A stretch of 64,000 nucleotides of DNA from Bacteroidales bacterium (GTDB taxonomy: Bacteria; Bacteroidota; Bacteroidia; Bacteroidales; UBA932): assembly GCA_028690215.1 (NCBI GenBank), contig JAQVBQ010000003.1:8272-72271 (forward strand), read 5' to 3'. The position numbers and the translations under genes were made by a program. How positions within the stretch are numbered: position 1 is the stretch's first letter; each line of letters begins with the position of its first letter. The notes under the pieces were generated by a model. It did not search any database. It saw nothing but the letters and a program-made list of their open reading frames with translations, and was not told the DNA's origin. Positions 30,950 to 40,490 of the stretch are shown here, piece after piece.

Positions 30950-31285
30950 ATGAAAGAATTTGGATATTCATTGTCTCCCAGTTCCAGGGTTGACCTTGAT
31001 AAGGTTGATAAGATTAAACAAGAGCGTTTGTTTGTGTTGGAACCGGGTTTCAAAAAATGTATCAGCTGTGGATCCTGTTCAGCCACTTGTAGTGCAGGCA
31101 ACTTTACCGATGTAAGCCTCAGGAGGGCTATAGCATATATTCAGAATGGCCATGATAATGAAGCTGTCTCTTTACTCAAACACTGTATGTTGTGCGGGAA
31201 ATGCCTTGTTGTATGTCCAAGAGGAATAAACACTCGTAATCTTATCATGAACATACTTAAAGTATACGGGGAGAAGCAGATATGA
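30950..31285 (+). CDS. HdrC-like small 4Fe-4S dicluster protein
   Basis: CISCGSCSATCSAGNF and CMLCGKCLVVCPRGI. Confidence 0.8.
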   Translation: MKEFGYSLSPSSRVDLDKVDKIKQERLFVLEPGFKKCISCGSCSATCSAGNFTDVSLRRAIAYIQNGHDNEAVSLLKHCMLCGKCLVVCPRGINTRNLIMNILKVYGEKQI

Positions 31286-33075
31286 GAGAGAGATTTCTTT
31301 TTGGTTATGATCCTTTTGTGTTGCCATTCACACTTGGAATGGTTTTTATTGTTCTCTATCTTTTGATAGGATCTGTCAGGATTATTTTAGCTCTTAACAA
31401 GGAGGAGAGATTATTGTTGCTAAAGTCTCTTAATCCCAGACAGTTGCTCGTAACAGCCAAGGATGTATTTGTAGATTGCCTATTGCATGTTAAAGTATTC
31501 AAAAGGAATCTACTTCTTGGTTATATGCACTTTAGCATTGCTTTCGGATGGTTCATGATAATACTTGTGGGACATCTTGAGGTTATCCTTTACACTCCAC
31601 AAAGAAATGGAGTGCTCTATTATCCGGTCTTCTTCCGTTATTTTGTTATGGAGACTCAACAGACATTAAGAGGTGCATTTTTTTTCTTCCTGATGGACCT
31701 TTTTCTGCTGATGATTCTTTCCGGTGTTGCTCTTGCGATATTCAAGCGTTTCAGATCAATGGCACTTGGCATGAGGAGAACTACAAAGCTTAAAATCGGT
31801 GACAGGTTTGTTCTCTACTCACTCTGGGCAATTTTCCCTTTGAGACTTCTTGCAGAGAGTTTTACCGCAAATATAAGTGGGGGCAGTTTTCTCACAAAAT
31901 CCATTAACCACCTCGTACATGGATTTGTCACAAATCCTGACAATGCTTTACCAATCTGGTGGAGCTACTCCATTGCACTTGGTATATTTCTCTTTACCCT
32001 GCCTTTCTCAAGGTATATGCACATTCCTACTGAGATAATTCTAATATTTCTCCGTAATGCGGGGATAAAATCGACAAGTTACAGAAACGGTTATGCAGAG
32101 TCTGAGATTTACTCCTGCTCAAGGTGCGGTATCTGTATTGATGCTTGTCCGATGGGCATTAACCGGGGGGATATCAAATTCTCTTCAGTTTATACTATCA
32201 GATTGTTGAGACGAAGGGAGAATCCTCTTGAGGGGGTTGATAAGTGCCTTATGTGCAATAAATGTGTCGAAGTCTGCCCTGTAGGAATCAACTCAACCAG
32301 GTTGAAACTTCTATACAGGCAAAGTGTTAACGATTCAGGACAACATGATTTTTCATACCTATCACCCTTGAAAGAGAGTGACTCGTCCGGAAAAGTTTTA
32401 TACTATGCTGGTTGTATGACCCATCTTACTCCCGGCATTTACCGTTCTCTTTTCAATATCCTTGATAAAGCAGGAGTAGAATACTCTTTCATGGACAAGG
32501 ATGGTTCTGTTTGTTGCGGGCGACCTCTGATGCTTTCAGGAGATATTAAAGGGGCCTCAGAGTTGATTGAAAAAAATACAAAATTGATCAAAGCTTCCGG
32601 ATGTAAGACATTACTGCTCTCCTGTCCTATCTGTTACAAGATTTTCAGGGAGGAGTACAAACTAGAAGGCATAGAGGTTATACATCACTCAGAGTATATA
32701 AATAATCTCTTAAAAGGTGGAAAAATAAAGGTTAAAAAAGGGATAGAGAGATATGTCTATCACGATCCATGTGAATTGGGAAGAGGTGCAGGAATTTATG
32801 AACAACCTAGGGAATTACTTTCAGAAACCGGTATTTTAATAGAGTCTCCAGAGGAGAGAGGCGAAAGTGTCTGCTGCGGGGGAAGTCTGGGCAGCCTTAC
32901 GATGTCATACGACAAACGAAGAAAAATTAGTGAGCACTCTTTGGAATTACTCAATACAAATAATCCGGATATTGTTGCAACAGCTTGCCCTCTGTGTATG
33001 AGGACATTCTCTCCGCTTAACAAAAAGTCTGAAACTGAAGATATTGCACAGATAATATCAAGAAACTTAATATAA
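31282..33075 (+). CDS. membrane-anchored Hdr-like protein: N-terminal NarI/HdrE-like TM domain fused to 2x[4Fe-4S] and two CCG domains (HdrD-like)
   Basis: Several TMs with His residues, CSRCGICIDACPMG, CLMCNKCVEVCPVG, VCCGRPL...CPIC and VCCGGSL...CPLC. Confidence 0.82.
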   Translation: MRERFLFGYDPFVLPFTLGMVFIVLYLLIGSVRIILALNKEERLLLLKSLNPRQLLVTAKDVFVDCLLHVKVFKRNLLLGYMHFSIAFGWFMIILVGHLEVILYTPQRNGVLYYPVFFRYFVMETQQTLRGAFFFFLMDLFLLMILSGVALAIFKRFRSMALGMRRTTKLKIGDRFVLYSLWAIFPLRLLAESFTANISGGSFLTKSINHLVHGFVTNPDNALPIWWSYSIALGIFLFTLPFSRYMHIPTEIILIFLRNAGIKSTSYRNGYAESEIYSCSRCGICIDACPMGINRGDIKFSSVYTIRLLRRRENPLEGVDKCLMCNKCVEVCPVGINSTRLKLLYRQSVNDSGQHDFSYLSPLKESDSSGKVLYYAGCMTHLTPGIYRSLFNILDKAGVEYSFMDKDGSVCCGRPLMLSGDIKGASELIEKNTKLIKASGCKTLLLSCPICYKIFREEYKLEGIEVIHHSEYINNLLKGGKIKVKKGIERYVYHDPCELGRGAGIYEQPRELLSETGILIESPEERGESVCCGGSLGSLTMSYDKRRKISEHSLELLNTNNPDIVATACPLCMRTFSPLNKKSETEDIAQIISRNLI

Positions 33076-33100
33076 TTACTATAATTCAAAATTACAATTA

Positions 33101-34375
33101 ATGACTAGCTACAAACTTCAGAATATCTCTACCGGCAGGATATTCGATGATACAGGTTGGCTACTGGCTGATCCGGAGGCATCTGAACCATCATTGGTCA
33201 GAGCTGTATATCAAAACAAACAGTTTACAATTGACAACAATAAAGATGGTTTCTATAAGTTTTCAAATTGGCTGCCTATATGCAGAACACTTGAAAACTC
33301 AGCGCCTACTGTAACATACAAGAGCACGGAACTAGCTAAAGCTTTGGGACTCTCCAATCTTTATATAAGTTTTAGCGGATATTGGCCGGAAAAAGGTGCG
33401 AAAATGACAACCTGCTCGTTCAAAGAGACAGAGGCTTACTCTGTTTGTGCGCGTTTTATACCTGAAAAAGACAAGATAATGGTTGTCGCTTCTGCAGGAA
33501 ATACTGCAAGGGCTTTTGCCAGAGTATGTTCCGACAATTTAATTCCTTTGGTTGTATGTATCCCGGAAGACAATATTGATGCCTTATGGTTTGAAAAACC
33601 ACTTGCAGACTGTGTTAAGATTGTATGCACACCAAAAAAGACCGACTATTTTGATGCTATTGATTTGGCAAACAAGATATGTAAGTCACCTCTTTTCTTT
33701 GAAGAGGGAGGGGCAAAAAATGTTGCCAGAAGAGATGGAATGGCCACTACCCTTCTATCTGCAGTATCTGTTATCGGAAGGATACCTGATTACTATTTTC
33801 AGGCAATCGGCAGTGGAACCGGCACAATAGCAGTTTGGGAGGCTAATCTCAGATTAATTGATGACGGACGTTTTGGTAATCATAAAATGAGACTAATGCC
33901 TTCTCAGAACTATCCATTTACACCGATGTACGATGCATGGAAGGCAGGAAGCAGGGCTCTTCTCCCTTTCAATGATGATGAGGCTCGTGATAAGGCTCTT
34001 CAGATTAAAGCCAAGGTGCTTTCAAACAGAAGACCTCCCTACTCTGTTCCGGGCGGTTTGTTTGATGCACTGACTGACACAAAAGGTGACATTGAATATG
34101 CAAATAACCAAGAGTCAGAGGAGGCTTGTGAGCTTTTCAAAAAAACAGAGGGGATAGATATCTATCATGCTTCAGGTATAGCTATTGCCGGGATGATCAA
34201 GAGTATTAACTCCGGAAAGGTTGACAAGGATAAGGTTATCATGTTAAATATAACCGGAGGCGGAGAAGAGAGATTTAAATCCACTCACAAAGTTGCTTTG
34301 GGAAGACCAGATCTTATTATTGATAACAAAACAGATGTAAAAGATATTTATACATCAGTTGAAAAGCTTTTCTAA
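33101..34375 (+). CDS. cysteate synthase-like PLP enzyme (threonine synthase-related)
   Basis: NWLPICRTLENSAPTVTYKS, SGYWPEKGAKMTTCSFKETEAYSVCARF, VVASAGNTARAFARVC, IPEDNIDALWF, DYFDAIDLANK, matching the cysteate synthase family as I recall it. Confidence 0.7.
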   Translation: MTSYKLQNISTGRIFDDTGWLLADPEASEPSLVRAVYQNKQFTIDNNKDGFYKFSNWLPICRTLENSAPTVTYKSTELAKALGLSNLYISFSGYWPEKGAKMTTCSFKETEAYSVCARFIPEKDKIMVVASAGNTARAFARVCSDNLIPLVVCIPEDNIDALWFEKPLADCVKIVCTPKKTDYFDAIDLANKICKSPLFFEEGGAKNVARRDGMATTLLSAVSVIGRIPDYYFQAIGSGTGTIAVWEANLRLIDDGRFGNHKMRLMPSQNYPFTPMYDAWKAGSRALLPFNDDEARDKALQIKAKVLSNRRPPYSVPGGLFDALTDTKGDIEYANNQESEEACELFKKTEGIDIYHASGIAIAGMIKSINSGKVDKDKVIMLNITGGGEERFKSTHKVALGRPDLIIDNKTDVKDIYTSVEKLF

Positions 34376-34376
34376 A

Positions 34377-36134
34377 ATGAATTTCATTCCAAGACCTATT
34401 TTTCGCCCTAAAATTTTTGAACTATTTCAGAAAGGTGAATACAATAAAAAATTATTCACATCAGATTTAATTGCAGGTATAATCGTAGGTATAGTTGCTC
34501 TTCCTTTGGCGATTGCGTTTGGTATTGCATCCGGCGTCACTCCTCAACAGGGACTTGTTACTGCAATTGTAGCAGGTTTGCTCACCTCTTTGTTCGGTGG
34601 TTCCCATTTTCTTATCGGTGGCCCTACCGGAGCTTTTATAGTTGTTGTGTATGGAATTGTTACAAAGTTCGGTATGTCCGGGCTTATTATTGCAACATGT
34701 CTTGCCGGAATTATTCTCGTAGTAATGGGAGTATTTAAATTCGGCTCAATTATTAAATTCATACCATATCCAATCGTTGTCGGCTTTACCAGTGGTATTG
34801 CTTTAGTGATTTTTTCAACACAAATCAAAGACTTGCTTGGTTTACAGATTGATAATCTCCCGGCTGAGTTTATACCAAAGTGGGGCAGCTATTTTCAGCA
34901 TCTTTCTACCATTAATTACTATGAAGCTGCTCTGGGTTTGTTATGTCTGCTTATTATTATCTTTTGGCCTAAGGTCACAAAAACAGTTCCCGGGTCACTT
35001 ATTGCTATAATTGTTGGTACAGTTGGCACACTAATCATTTCGAATGTGTACGGGATAGAGTTTGCAACAATCGGAAGCAGATTCCCGGAACTTGCTCAAG
35101 GTGTGACGATGCCAAAACCACAGGCACCTCATATGACATTTGCGCTGATCAAGGAGCTCTCACAACCGGCAATTACAATAGCGATACTATGTGCAATTGA
35201 ATCCCTTCTGGCAGCAATGGTTGCTGATGGTGTTACGGGTAAAAGGCATGATTCCAATACCGAATTGATCGGTCAGGGCATTACAAATATCATTACTCCA
35301 TTTTTTGGAGGTATACCTGCAACCGGAGCAATTGCCAGGACAATGGCCAATATTAATAATGGGGGTAAAACTCCGCTAGCAGGAGTGATACACGCGATTG
35401 TCCTTTTGCTAGTATTTTTCTTCCTTATGCCTTATGCAGTCTACATTCCTCTTTCATGTCTTGCAGCAATCCTGATAATAGTTGCTTATAACATGAGTGA
35501 ATGGAGGACTTTCAGATCTTTGCTTAAAGGTCACAGGGCAGATGTTGTTGTACTATTGATAACATTTTTCCTTACAGTAGTGTTAGACCTTACTGTTGCA
35601 ATAGAGTTCGGTGTTATTCTCGCGATTATTCTGTTTGTAAAAAGAGTTTCAGAGACATCATCAATTAAAGTTGTTGACAATGAAATGATTGAAGCCACAG
35701 AACTGAGTGAATTCCCTCAGGATGTGGAGAAGTATAAAATTCCAAATTCTGTTGAGGTTTACGAAATTTATGGTCCGTTTTTCTTTGGTCTTGCCAGTAA
35801 GATCGATGAGCTGGACGTTTCTACTCATAAGAGGGTTAAGATCCGTATTATAAGGATGAGAAGAGTTCCGTTCATAGACTCTACAGGTTTGAATAACTTG
35901 AGAAACCTATGTAAAAGATCCAAAAAAGAGCATATTCAGGTTATACTATCTGGTGTGACTGAATCTGTAAAGAAAAGTCTTGATTCTTCAGGCTTCTCTG
36001 AAGAGCTCGGGCAGGAGTATATATTTCCTCATATCTCTCTAGCCGTTGAGAAAGCGAACGAACTCGCAGATAAAATAGCTCAAGTGGAAAAGGAACAGGC
36101 TGAAAAGAGACATCATAAGATAAAAACAGAATAG
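34377..36134 (+). CDS. SulP family anion transporter with STAS domain
   Basis: DLIAGIIVGIVALPLAIAFGIASGVTPQQGL, GGSHFLIGGPTGAF, C-terminal STAS (RMRRVPFIDSTGLNNL). Confidence 0.92.
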   Translation: MNFIPRPIFRPKIFELFQKGEYNKKLFTSDLIAGIIVGIVALPLAIAFGIASGVTPQQGLVTAIVAGLLTSLFGGSHFLIGGPTGAFIVVVYGIVTKFGMSGLIIATCLAGIILVVMGVFKFGSIIKFIPYPIVVGFTSGIALVIFSTQIKDLLGLQIDNLPAEFIPKWGSYFQHLSTINYYEAALGLLCLLIIIFWPKVTKTVPGSLIAIIVGTVGTLIISNVYGIEFATIGSRFPELAQGVTMPKPQAPHMTFALIKELSQPAITIAILCAIESLLAAMVADGVTGKRHDSNTELIGQGITNIITPFFGGIPATGAIARTMANINNGGKTPLAGVIHAIVLLLVFFFLMPYAVYIPLSCLAAILIIVAYNMSEWRTFRSLLKGHRADVVVLLITFFLTVVLDLTVAIEFGVILAIILFVKRVSETSSIKVVDNEMIEATELSEFPQDVEKYKIPNSVEVYEIYGPFFFGLASKIDELDVSTHKRVKIRIIRMRRVPFIDSTGLNNLRNLCKRSKKEHIQVILSGVTESVKKSLDSSGFSEELGQEYIFPHISLAVEKANELADKIAQVEKEQAEKRHHKIKTE

Positions 36135-36189
36135 TTGCCTTAATTAACAATGGTGTTAGACTGTCTGTTATTCTGATGATTATAAACAA

Positions 36190-36223
36190 AAAAGAGGGTT
36201 GCCTTAAATGGCAATCCTCTTTT
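36190..36223. terminator. bidirectional terminator-like hairpin between the SulP gene and the thiolase gene
   Basis: AAAAGAGGGTTGCC-TTAAAT-GGCAATCCTCTTTT: 14-bp stem with one G-T wobble, 6-nt loop, flanking A/T tracts. Confidence 0.8.
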
Positions 36224-36247
36224 CAATAATTCAGTAATTAAATGGGA

Positions 36248-37459
36248 TTAGCACTTTTTTACTATGATGGCAGTTCCCATTCCTCCTCCTATACAAAGAG
36301 ATGCAAGGCCCAGACTCTTGCCTGTAGCAATCAGCTCATGTATCAGAGAGACAATAATTCTGTTTCCTGAAGCGCCTATTGGGTGACCCAATGCGATAGC
36401 TCCACCGTTGATATTTGTCCTCTCATCAATCCACTCTCTGGTGACTTTATGTTCGTCAATCAACTCTTTGATTACACCAAGGGATTGTGCAGCAAAGGCT
36501 TCATTGAGCTCAATGAGTTCCATCTCTGACAATTTCATTCCGGCATTTTTCAATGCTTTTCTGATAGCAGGAACAGGACCCAGACCCATTACCTTAGGAT
36601 CAACGCCTCCTTGTCCTACTGCAACAATCTCACATAATGGCTTAAGTCCGTATTTTGCAACAGCCTCCTCACTCATCAGCATGACAAATGAAGCACCGTC
36701 ATTGACTCCTGAAGCGTTTCCTGCTGTAACTGTACCATCTTTCTTGAAAGCAGGTTTAAGTGCAGCCAGTTTTTCTGGATTACTTGCCCTATTTGGAAAC
36801 TCATCCTTATCAAAGATAATGGTCTCTTTCTTGGTCACTATGCTAACAGGTACAATCTCTTTTGCAAAGGCTCCTGAGTCTATTGCCTTGATTGCCTTTT
36901 GTTGAGATGAATAAGAAAACGCATCTTGTTGTTCTCTGGTTATTCCATATTTTTCGGCAATATTTTCGGCAGTGATTCCCATATGGTAATTGTTAAAGGC
37001 ATCGGTCAGACCGTCACATACCATATGATCGACAGCTTTAAGATCTCCCATCTTAACACCGCTTCTTAATGAACCATTCAGTACAAATCCTGCATTGGAC
37101 ATTGTTTCAGTACCTCCTGCTATTACAACATCTGCCATTCCGGACAATATACCTGAATAACCATTCATTACAGCTTTCATACCCGATCCGCAAACCATAT
37201 TGATCGAATATGCTGGTACTTCAACAGGAATTCCGGCCTTAATAGATGCCTGTCTTGCAACACCTTGCATTTGACCGGCTGAAAGGACATTTCCGGCTAT
37301 AACAGTGTCTACAACTGCGGGGTTAATACCGGTCTCTTTGATCAGCTCTTTGATTACAATTGCTCCCAGTTCTCCGGGATTGATTGATGCCAGTGAGCCC
37401 ATGAACTTACCTATGGCAGTTCTTTTGGCAGCAACAATAAATACTTTTTTCATAGTCAC
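36248..37459 (-). CDS. acetyl-CoA C-acetyltransferase (thiolase)
   Basis: NMVCGSGMKAVMNGYSGI (active Cys), NEAFAAQ, NINGGAIALGHPIGASGNRI, CIGGGMGTA. Confidence 0.95.
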   Translation of the reverse strand: MTMKKVFIVAAKRTAIGKFMGSLASINPGELGAIVIKELIKETGINPAVVDTVIAGNVLSAGQMQGVARQASIKAGIPVEVPAYSINMVCGSGMKAVMNGYSGILSGMADVVIAGGTETMSNAGFVLNGSLRSGVKMGDLKAVDHMVCDGLTDAFNNYHMGITAENIAEKYGITREQQDAFSYSSQQKAIKAIDSGAFAKEIVPVSIVTKKETIIFDKDEFPNRASNPEKLAALKPAFKKDGTVTAGNASGVNDGASFVMLMSEEAVAKYGLKPLCEIVAVGQGGVDPKVMGLGPVPAIRKALKNAGMKLSEMELIELNEAFAAQSLGVIKELIDEHKVTREWIDERTNINGGAIALGHPIGASGNRIIVSLIHELIATGKSLGLASLCIGGGMGTAIIVKKC

Positions 37460-38118
37460 ACTCTCATTTTTATTAGGTTATCTGAAATAATCAATTTAGC
37501 GCCTGTTGCATTCTGAACCTCCTCAACCGAGAATTCAGGATGTATTTCAGTAAGCATGATCTTACCTTCAGGCAAGATTGTCATAACTCCCATTTCTGTG
37601 ATTATCATACTCACTTTACCTGCAGCAGTCAGTGGTAAGGAGCAATTTTCCAAGATTTTATGATTTCCTTTCGCTGTGTGTTCCATGGCCAGTATAACCT
37701 TTTTAGCACCAGTGATAAGATCCATGGCTCCACCCATTCCTGGTGTTTTTTTACCAGGTATCATCCAGTTGGCAAGATTTCCTTTCTCGTCAACCTCAAG
37801 TGCTCCAAGAATTGTGACATCTACATGGCCTCCTCTTATTATTGAAAATGACATAGATGAGTCGAAGCACGATGCGTCTTTTGTGTAGGTGATATAACCA
37901 CCCCCCGCATTTGTATAATCATCATTCTCTTCTCCGGGGGCAGGTTCCGGTCCCATACCCAGAAGGCCATTCTCTGACTGCAGAGTTACACGAACACCCG
38001 CAGGCAAATAGTTAGGAATAAGGGTGGGAAGTCCTATACCAAGATTAACCACATCACCATCCTTCAGTTCGAGAGCTGCCCTTTTGGCAATCACCTCTCT
38101 GATTTGATTCTTATCCAT
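37456..38118 (-). CDS. 3-oxoacid/acetoacetate-type CoA-transferase subunit B
   Basis: GDVVNLGIGLPTLIPNYLP, SENGLLGMGP, GKKTPGMGGAMDLITGAKKVI. Confidence 0.92.
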   Translation of the reverse strand: MDKNQIREVIAKRAALELKDGDVVNLGIGLPTLIPNYLPAGVRVTLQSENGLLGMGPEPAPGEENDDYTNAGGGYITYTKDASCFDSSMSFSIIRGGHVDVTILGALEVDEKGNLANWMIPGKKTPGMGGAMDLITGAKKVILAMEHTAKGNHKILENCSLPLTAAGKVSMIITEMGVMTILPEGKIMLTEIHPEFSVEEVQNATGAKLIISDNLIKMRV

Positions 38119-38139
38119 ATTGTCTGTTTTATTGATTAT

Positions 38140-38928
38140 TTACATTTTGTTTCTTCTTACAAACTCCTGTGCTATGTAAGATGCTACATCATCTGCATAT
38201 GTATTCATGCCGAATCCCGCATCATATCCCAACTCTTGAGCAAGTTCATGAGAGATTCTCGGCCCGCCGCAAGCAAGAATGACTTTACTTCTAAGTCCTT
38301 CTGCCTCTAAAAGTTCTACCAACTCTACCAGATTTTTAATGTGAACATCTTTCTGTGTAACTGTCTGTGAAACCAGTAGTGCATCAGCTTTAAGCTCTAT
38401 GGCTTTGGCTATGAACTCCTCATTTGGTACCTGAGAACCCAGATTATATGCATCAATCATCTCATATCTCTCAAGTCCGTAGTGGCCTGCATATCCCTTC
38501 ATATTCATGATGGCATCAATACCCACTGTATGAGCATCTGTCCCTGTACTTGCACCTATTATTACCAGCTGGCGGCCAATATTGTCCTTAATGTACTGAT
38601 CTGTTTCATGCATGTCCATCACATCAGACTCAACCTTAGGCACATAGATTGTTGAATAATCTACAGTGTGAGTTGTAGATCCGTAACAATTAAAGAATGT
38701 ATAACCGGGTGTAAGCTCTTTGTAGAATACTACCTGAGGATTGTCAAAACCCATTTGTTTCAATAACTGTTTTGCAGCCTCGATGGCCTCTGCTCCGGTT
38801 GGGACAGGCAGTGTGAAACTCAGCTGTACCTTACCGTCATTCATGGTGTCTCCGTATGGTTTTACTTTCGATAAATCCAGTGTTTTGTCAAAATCCTTTG
38901 ACTGCATTGAGTATAAACCTCCGCTCAT
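38140..38928 (-). CDS. kamE: lysine 5,6-aminomutase beta subunit (B12-binding)
   Basis: KPYGDTMNDGKVQLSFTLPVPTGAEAIEAAKQL, IIGASTGTDAHTVGIDAIMNMKG. Confidence 0.93.
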   Translation of the reverse strand: MSGGLYSMQSKDFDKTLDLSKVKPYGDTMNDGKVQLSFTLPVPTGAEAIEAAKQLLKQMGFDNPQVVFYKELTPGYTFFNCYGSTTHTVDYSTIYVPKVESDVMDMHETDQYIKDNIGRQLVIIGASTGTDAHTVGIDAIMNMKGYAGHYGLERYEMIDAYNLGSQVPNEEFIAKAIELKADALLVSQTVTQKDVHIKNLVELVELLEAEGLRSKVILACGGPRISHELAQELGYDAGFGMNTYADDVASYIAQEFVRRNKM

Positions 38929-40484
38929 TACTTGGCTCCTCCTTTCATTAAATCAATAAATGGGTTGATATAGTTTGTCCCTTTTTCTACAACTCCCTCA
39001 AGACCCTTTCCTCCGTTTTTTGGTCTCTTCACATCTGCAAAAATCCCTTTTTCAAGAGCAGAAAAAAGACCCTCTTTTTCGATTCTTTCCAATAGAGATA
39101 TGGCTCCTTCCAAAACCTCCTTAGCTCTGGTTTTGATAATTCCACCCTCTTTATATTCAACTTCTTCACCTATGCTCTTCATATTGCCGAATATATATTT
39201 GGCATTTTCAATGGATAGATATCTGTCTGACATAAATGGAGTATGAATTGCCTCAGTCGGCATTCCAAGCAGCTGTATACCCTGATTGGTCCATATGCCA
39301 ATCATATTGAACAGTGCATCCTGAATGTGACCTCTGAAAATATTTCCGGTCATGAACTTTGTTGGCGGCATATATTTAAGAGGAGCTTTAGGGAAAATCT
39401 CTCGTGTCATCTGAGCCTGAGCCAACTCGTATAGGAATCCGTTTTCAAGTTCAGGATTCATTTCAAATGCGTGGCCAAGTCCCATCTGCTCTTCGGGTAA
39501 TCCCGCAAGTAGGGCAAGTTGTTCATTTATTAAATCCGATGCAAGGACTGTGTGTGCCTCTTCGTAAGCATCAGCTGTGGTAAGATAATTATCCTCACCG
39601 GTATTTATTATAACACCTGCAAAGCCGTTAATAACTCTCGAGAAATACTGGTCAACAAGTGTTCTTTGCATATTGATGTCTCTGAATAGTATGCCGTAAA
39701 GGGCATCATTCAGCATAACATCCAGACCTTCAAAAGCGCCCATTACTGCAATTTCCGGCATACACAATCCTGAGCAGTAGTTGCATAATCTTATGTAACG
39801 TCCGACCTCTTCACCAACCTTGTCAAGAGCGGATCTCATAATCCTGAAGTTTTCCTGTGTTGCAAATGTTCCTCCGAACCCTTCAGTAGTGGCACCGTAT
39901 GGCACATAGTCCAGCAGTGACTGACCTGTTGTCCTTATGACAGCAATGACATCTGCTCCCTGACGGGCAGCAGCCTCGGCCTGAATAACATCTTCATAAA
40001 TATTACCGGTGGCAACTATTACATATAAATAGGGTTTTGAACCCTCTCCCAATGTCTTGATGTATTTCTCCCTTCTCTCCCTGTTCGACCTGATTTTAGC
40101 CATACTGGCATCAATAACAGATGTTATTGCTCTCATACGGTCACTTTCAGCTGCCACCGGCAGTTTTGTAATATCCAGTGTGCCAAGGGCAACTCTTTCA
40201 GCTATTTCCTGAGGAGTAAGTGAAGTATTGACCATTGCATTTGAGATATAGAAAAGCGCTCCGTGAGATAGAACACCCTTATTCTTAAGCTCGTCTGTAA
40301 CGACATTGGGAAGAGGTATCTGGTTGATATCTGTTCCATCTATTCCCATCAGACGGCATAACGTTCTCTCAACTGCAATAGTAGTATAATTGCCGACAAA
40401 TTGTTGTACCCCGTCGGCTATACCTTTTGAAATATTTCTGGCATATTCTACTCTTGTAAAATCCAGTCCTAGTTTACTGTGCAT
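38928..40484 (-). CDS. kamD: lysine 5,6-aminomutase alpha subunit
   Basis: 518 aa; EAAARQGADVIAVIRTTGQSLLDYVPYGATTEGFGGTFATQENFRIMR; next to kamE. Confidence 0.93.
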   Translation of the reverse strand: MHSKLGLDFTRVEYARNISKGIADGVQQFVGNYTTIAVERTLCRLMGIDGTDINQIPLPNVVTDELKNKGVLSHGALFYISNAMVNTSLTPQEIAERVALGTLDITKLPVAAESDRMRAITSVIDASMAKIRSNRERREKYIKTLGEGSKPYLYVIVATGNIYEDVIQAEAAARQGADVIAVIRTTGQSLLDYVPYGATTEGFGGTFATQENFRIMRSALDKVGEEVGRYIRLCNYCSGLCMPEIAVMGAFEGLDVMLNDALYGILFRDINMQRTLVDQYFSRVINGFAGVIINTGEDNYLTTADAYEEAHTVLASDLINEQLALLAGLPEEQMGLGHAFEMNPELENGFLYELAQAQMTREIFPKAPLKYMPPTKFMTGNIFRGHIQDALFNMIGIWTNQGIQLLGMPTEAIHTPFMSDRYLSIENAKYIFGNMKSIGEEVEYKEGGIIKTRAKEVLEGAISLLERIEKEGLFSALEKGIFADVKRPKNGGKGLEGVVEKGTNYINPFIDLMKGGAK

Positions 40485-40490
40485 ATTATT

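Noticed and set aside
33101-34375. Calling this gene thrC (housekeeping threonine synthase)
   Set aside because: Motifs and neighbourhood fit cysteate synthase better, although this needs a phylogeny.
36408-36905. 165-aa antisense ORF opposite the thiolase gene
   Set aside because: Low-complexity shadow ORF on a clearly conserved gene; no start context or domain.
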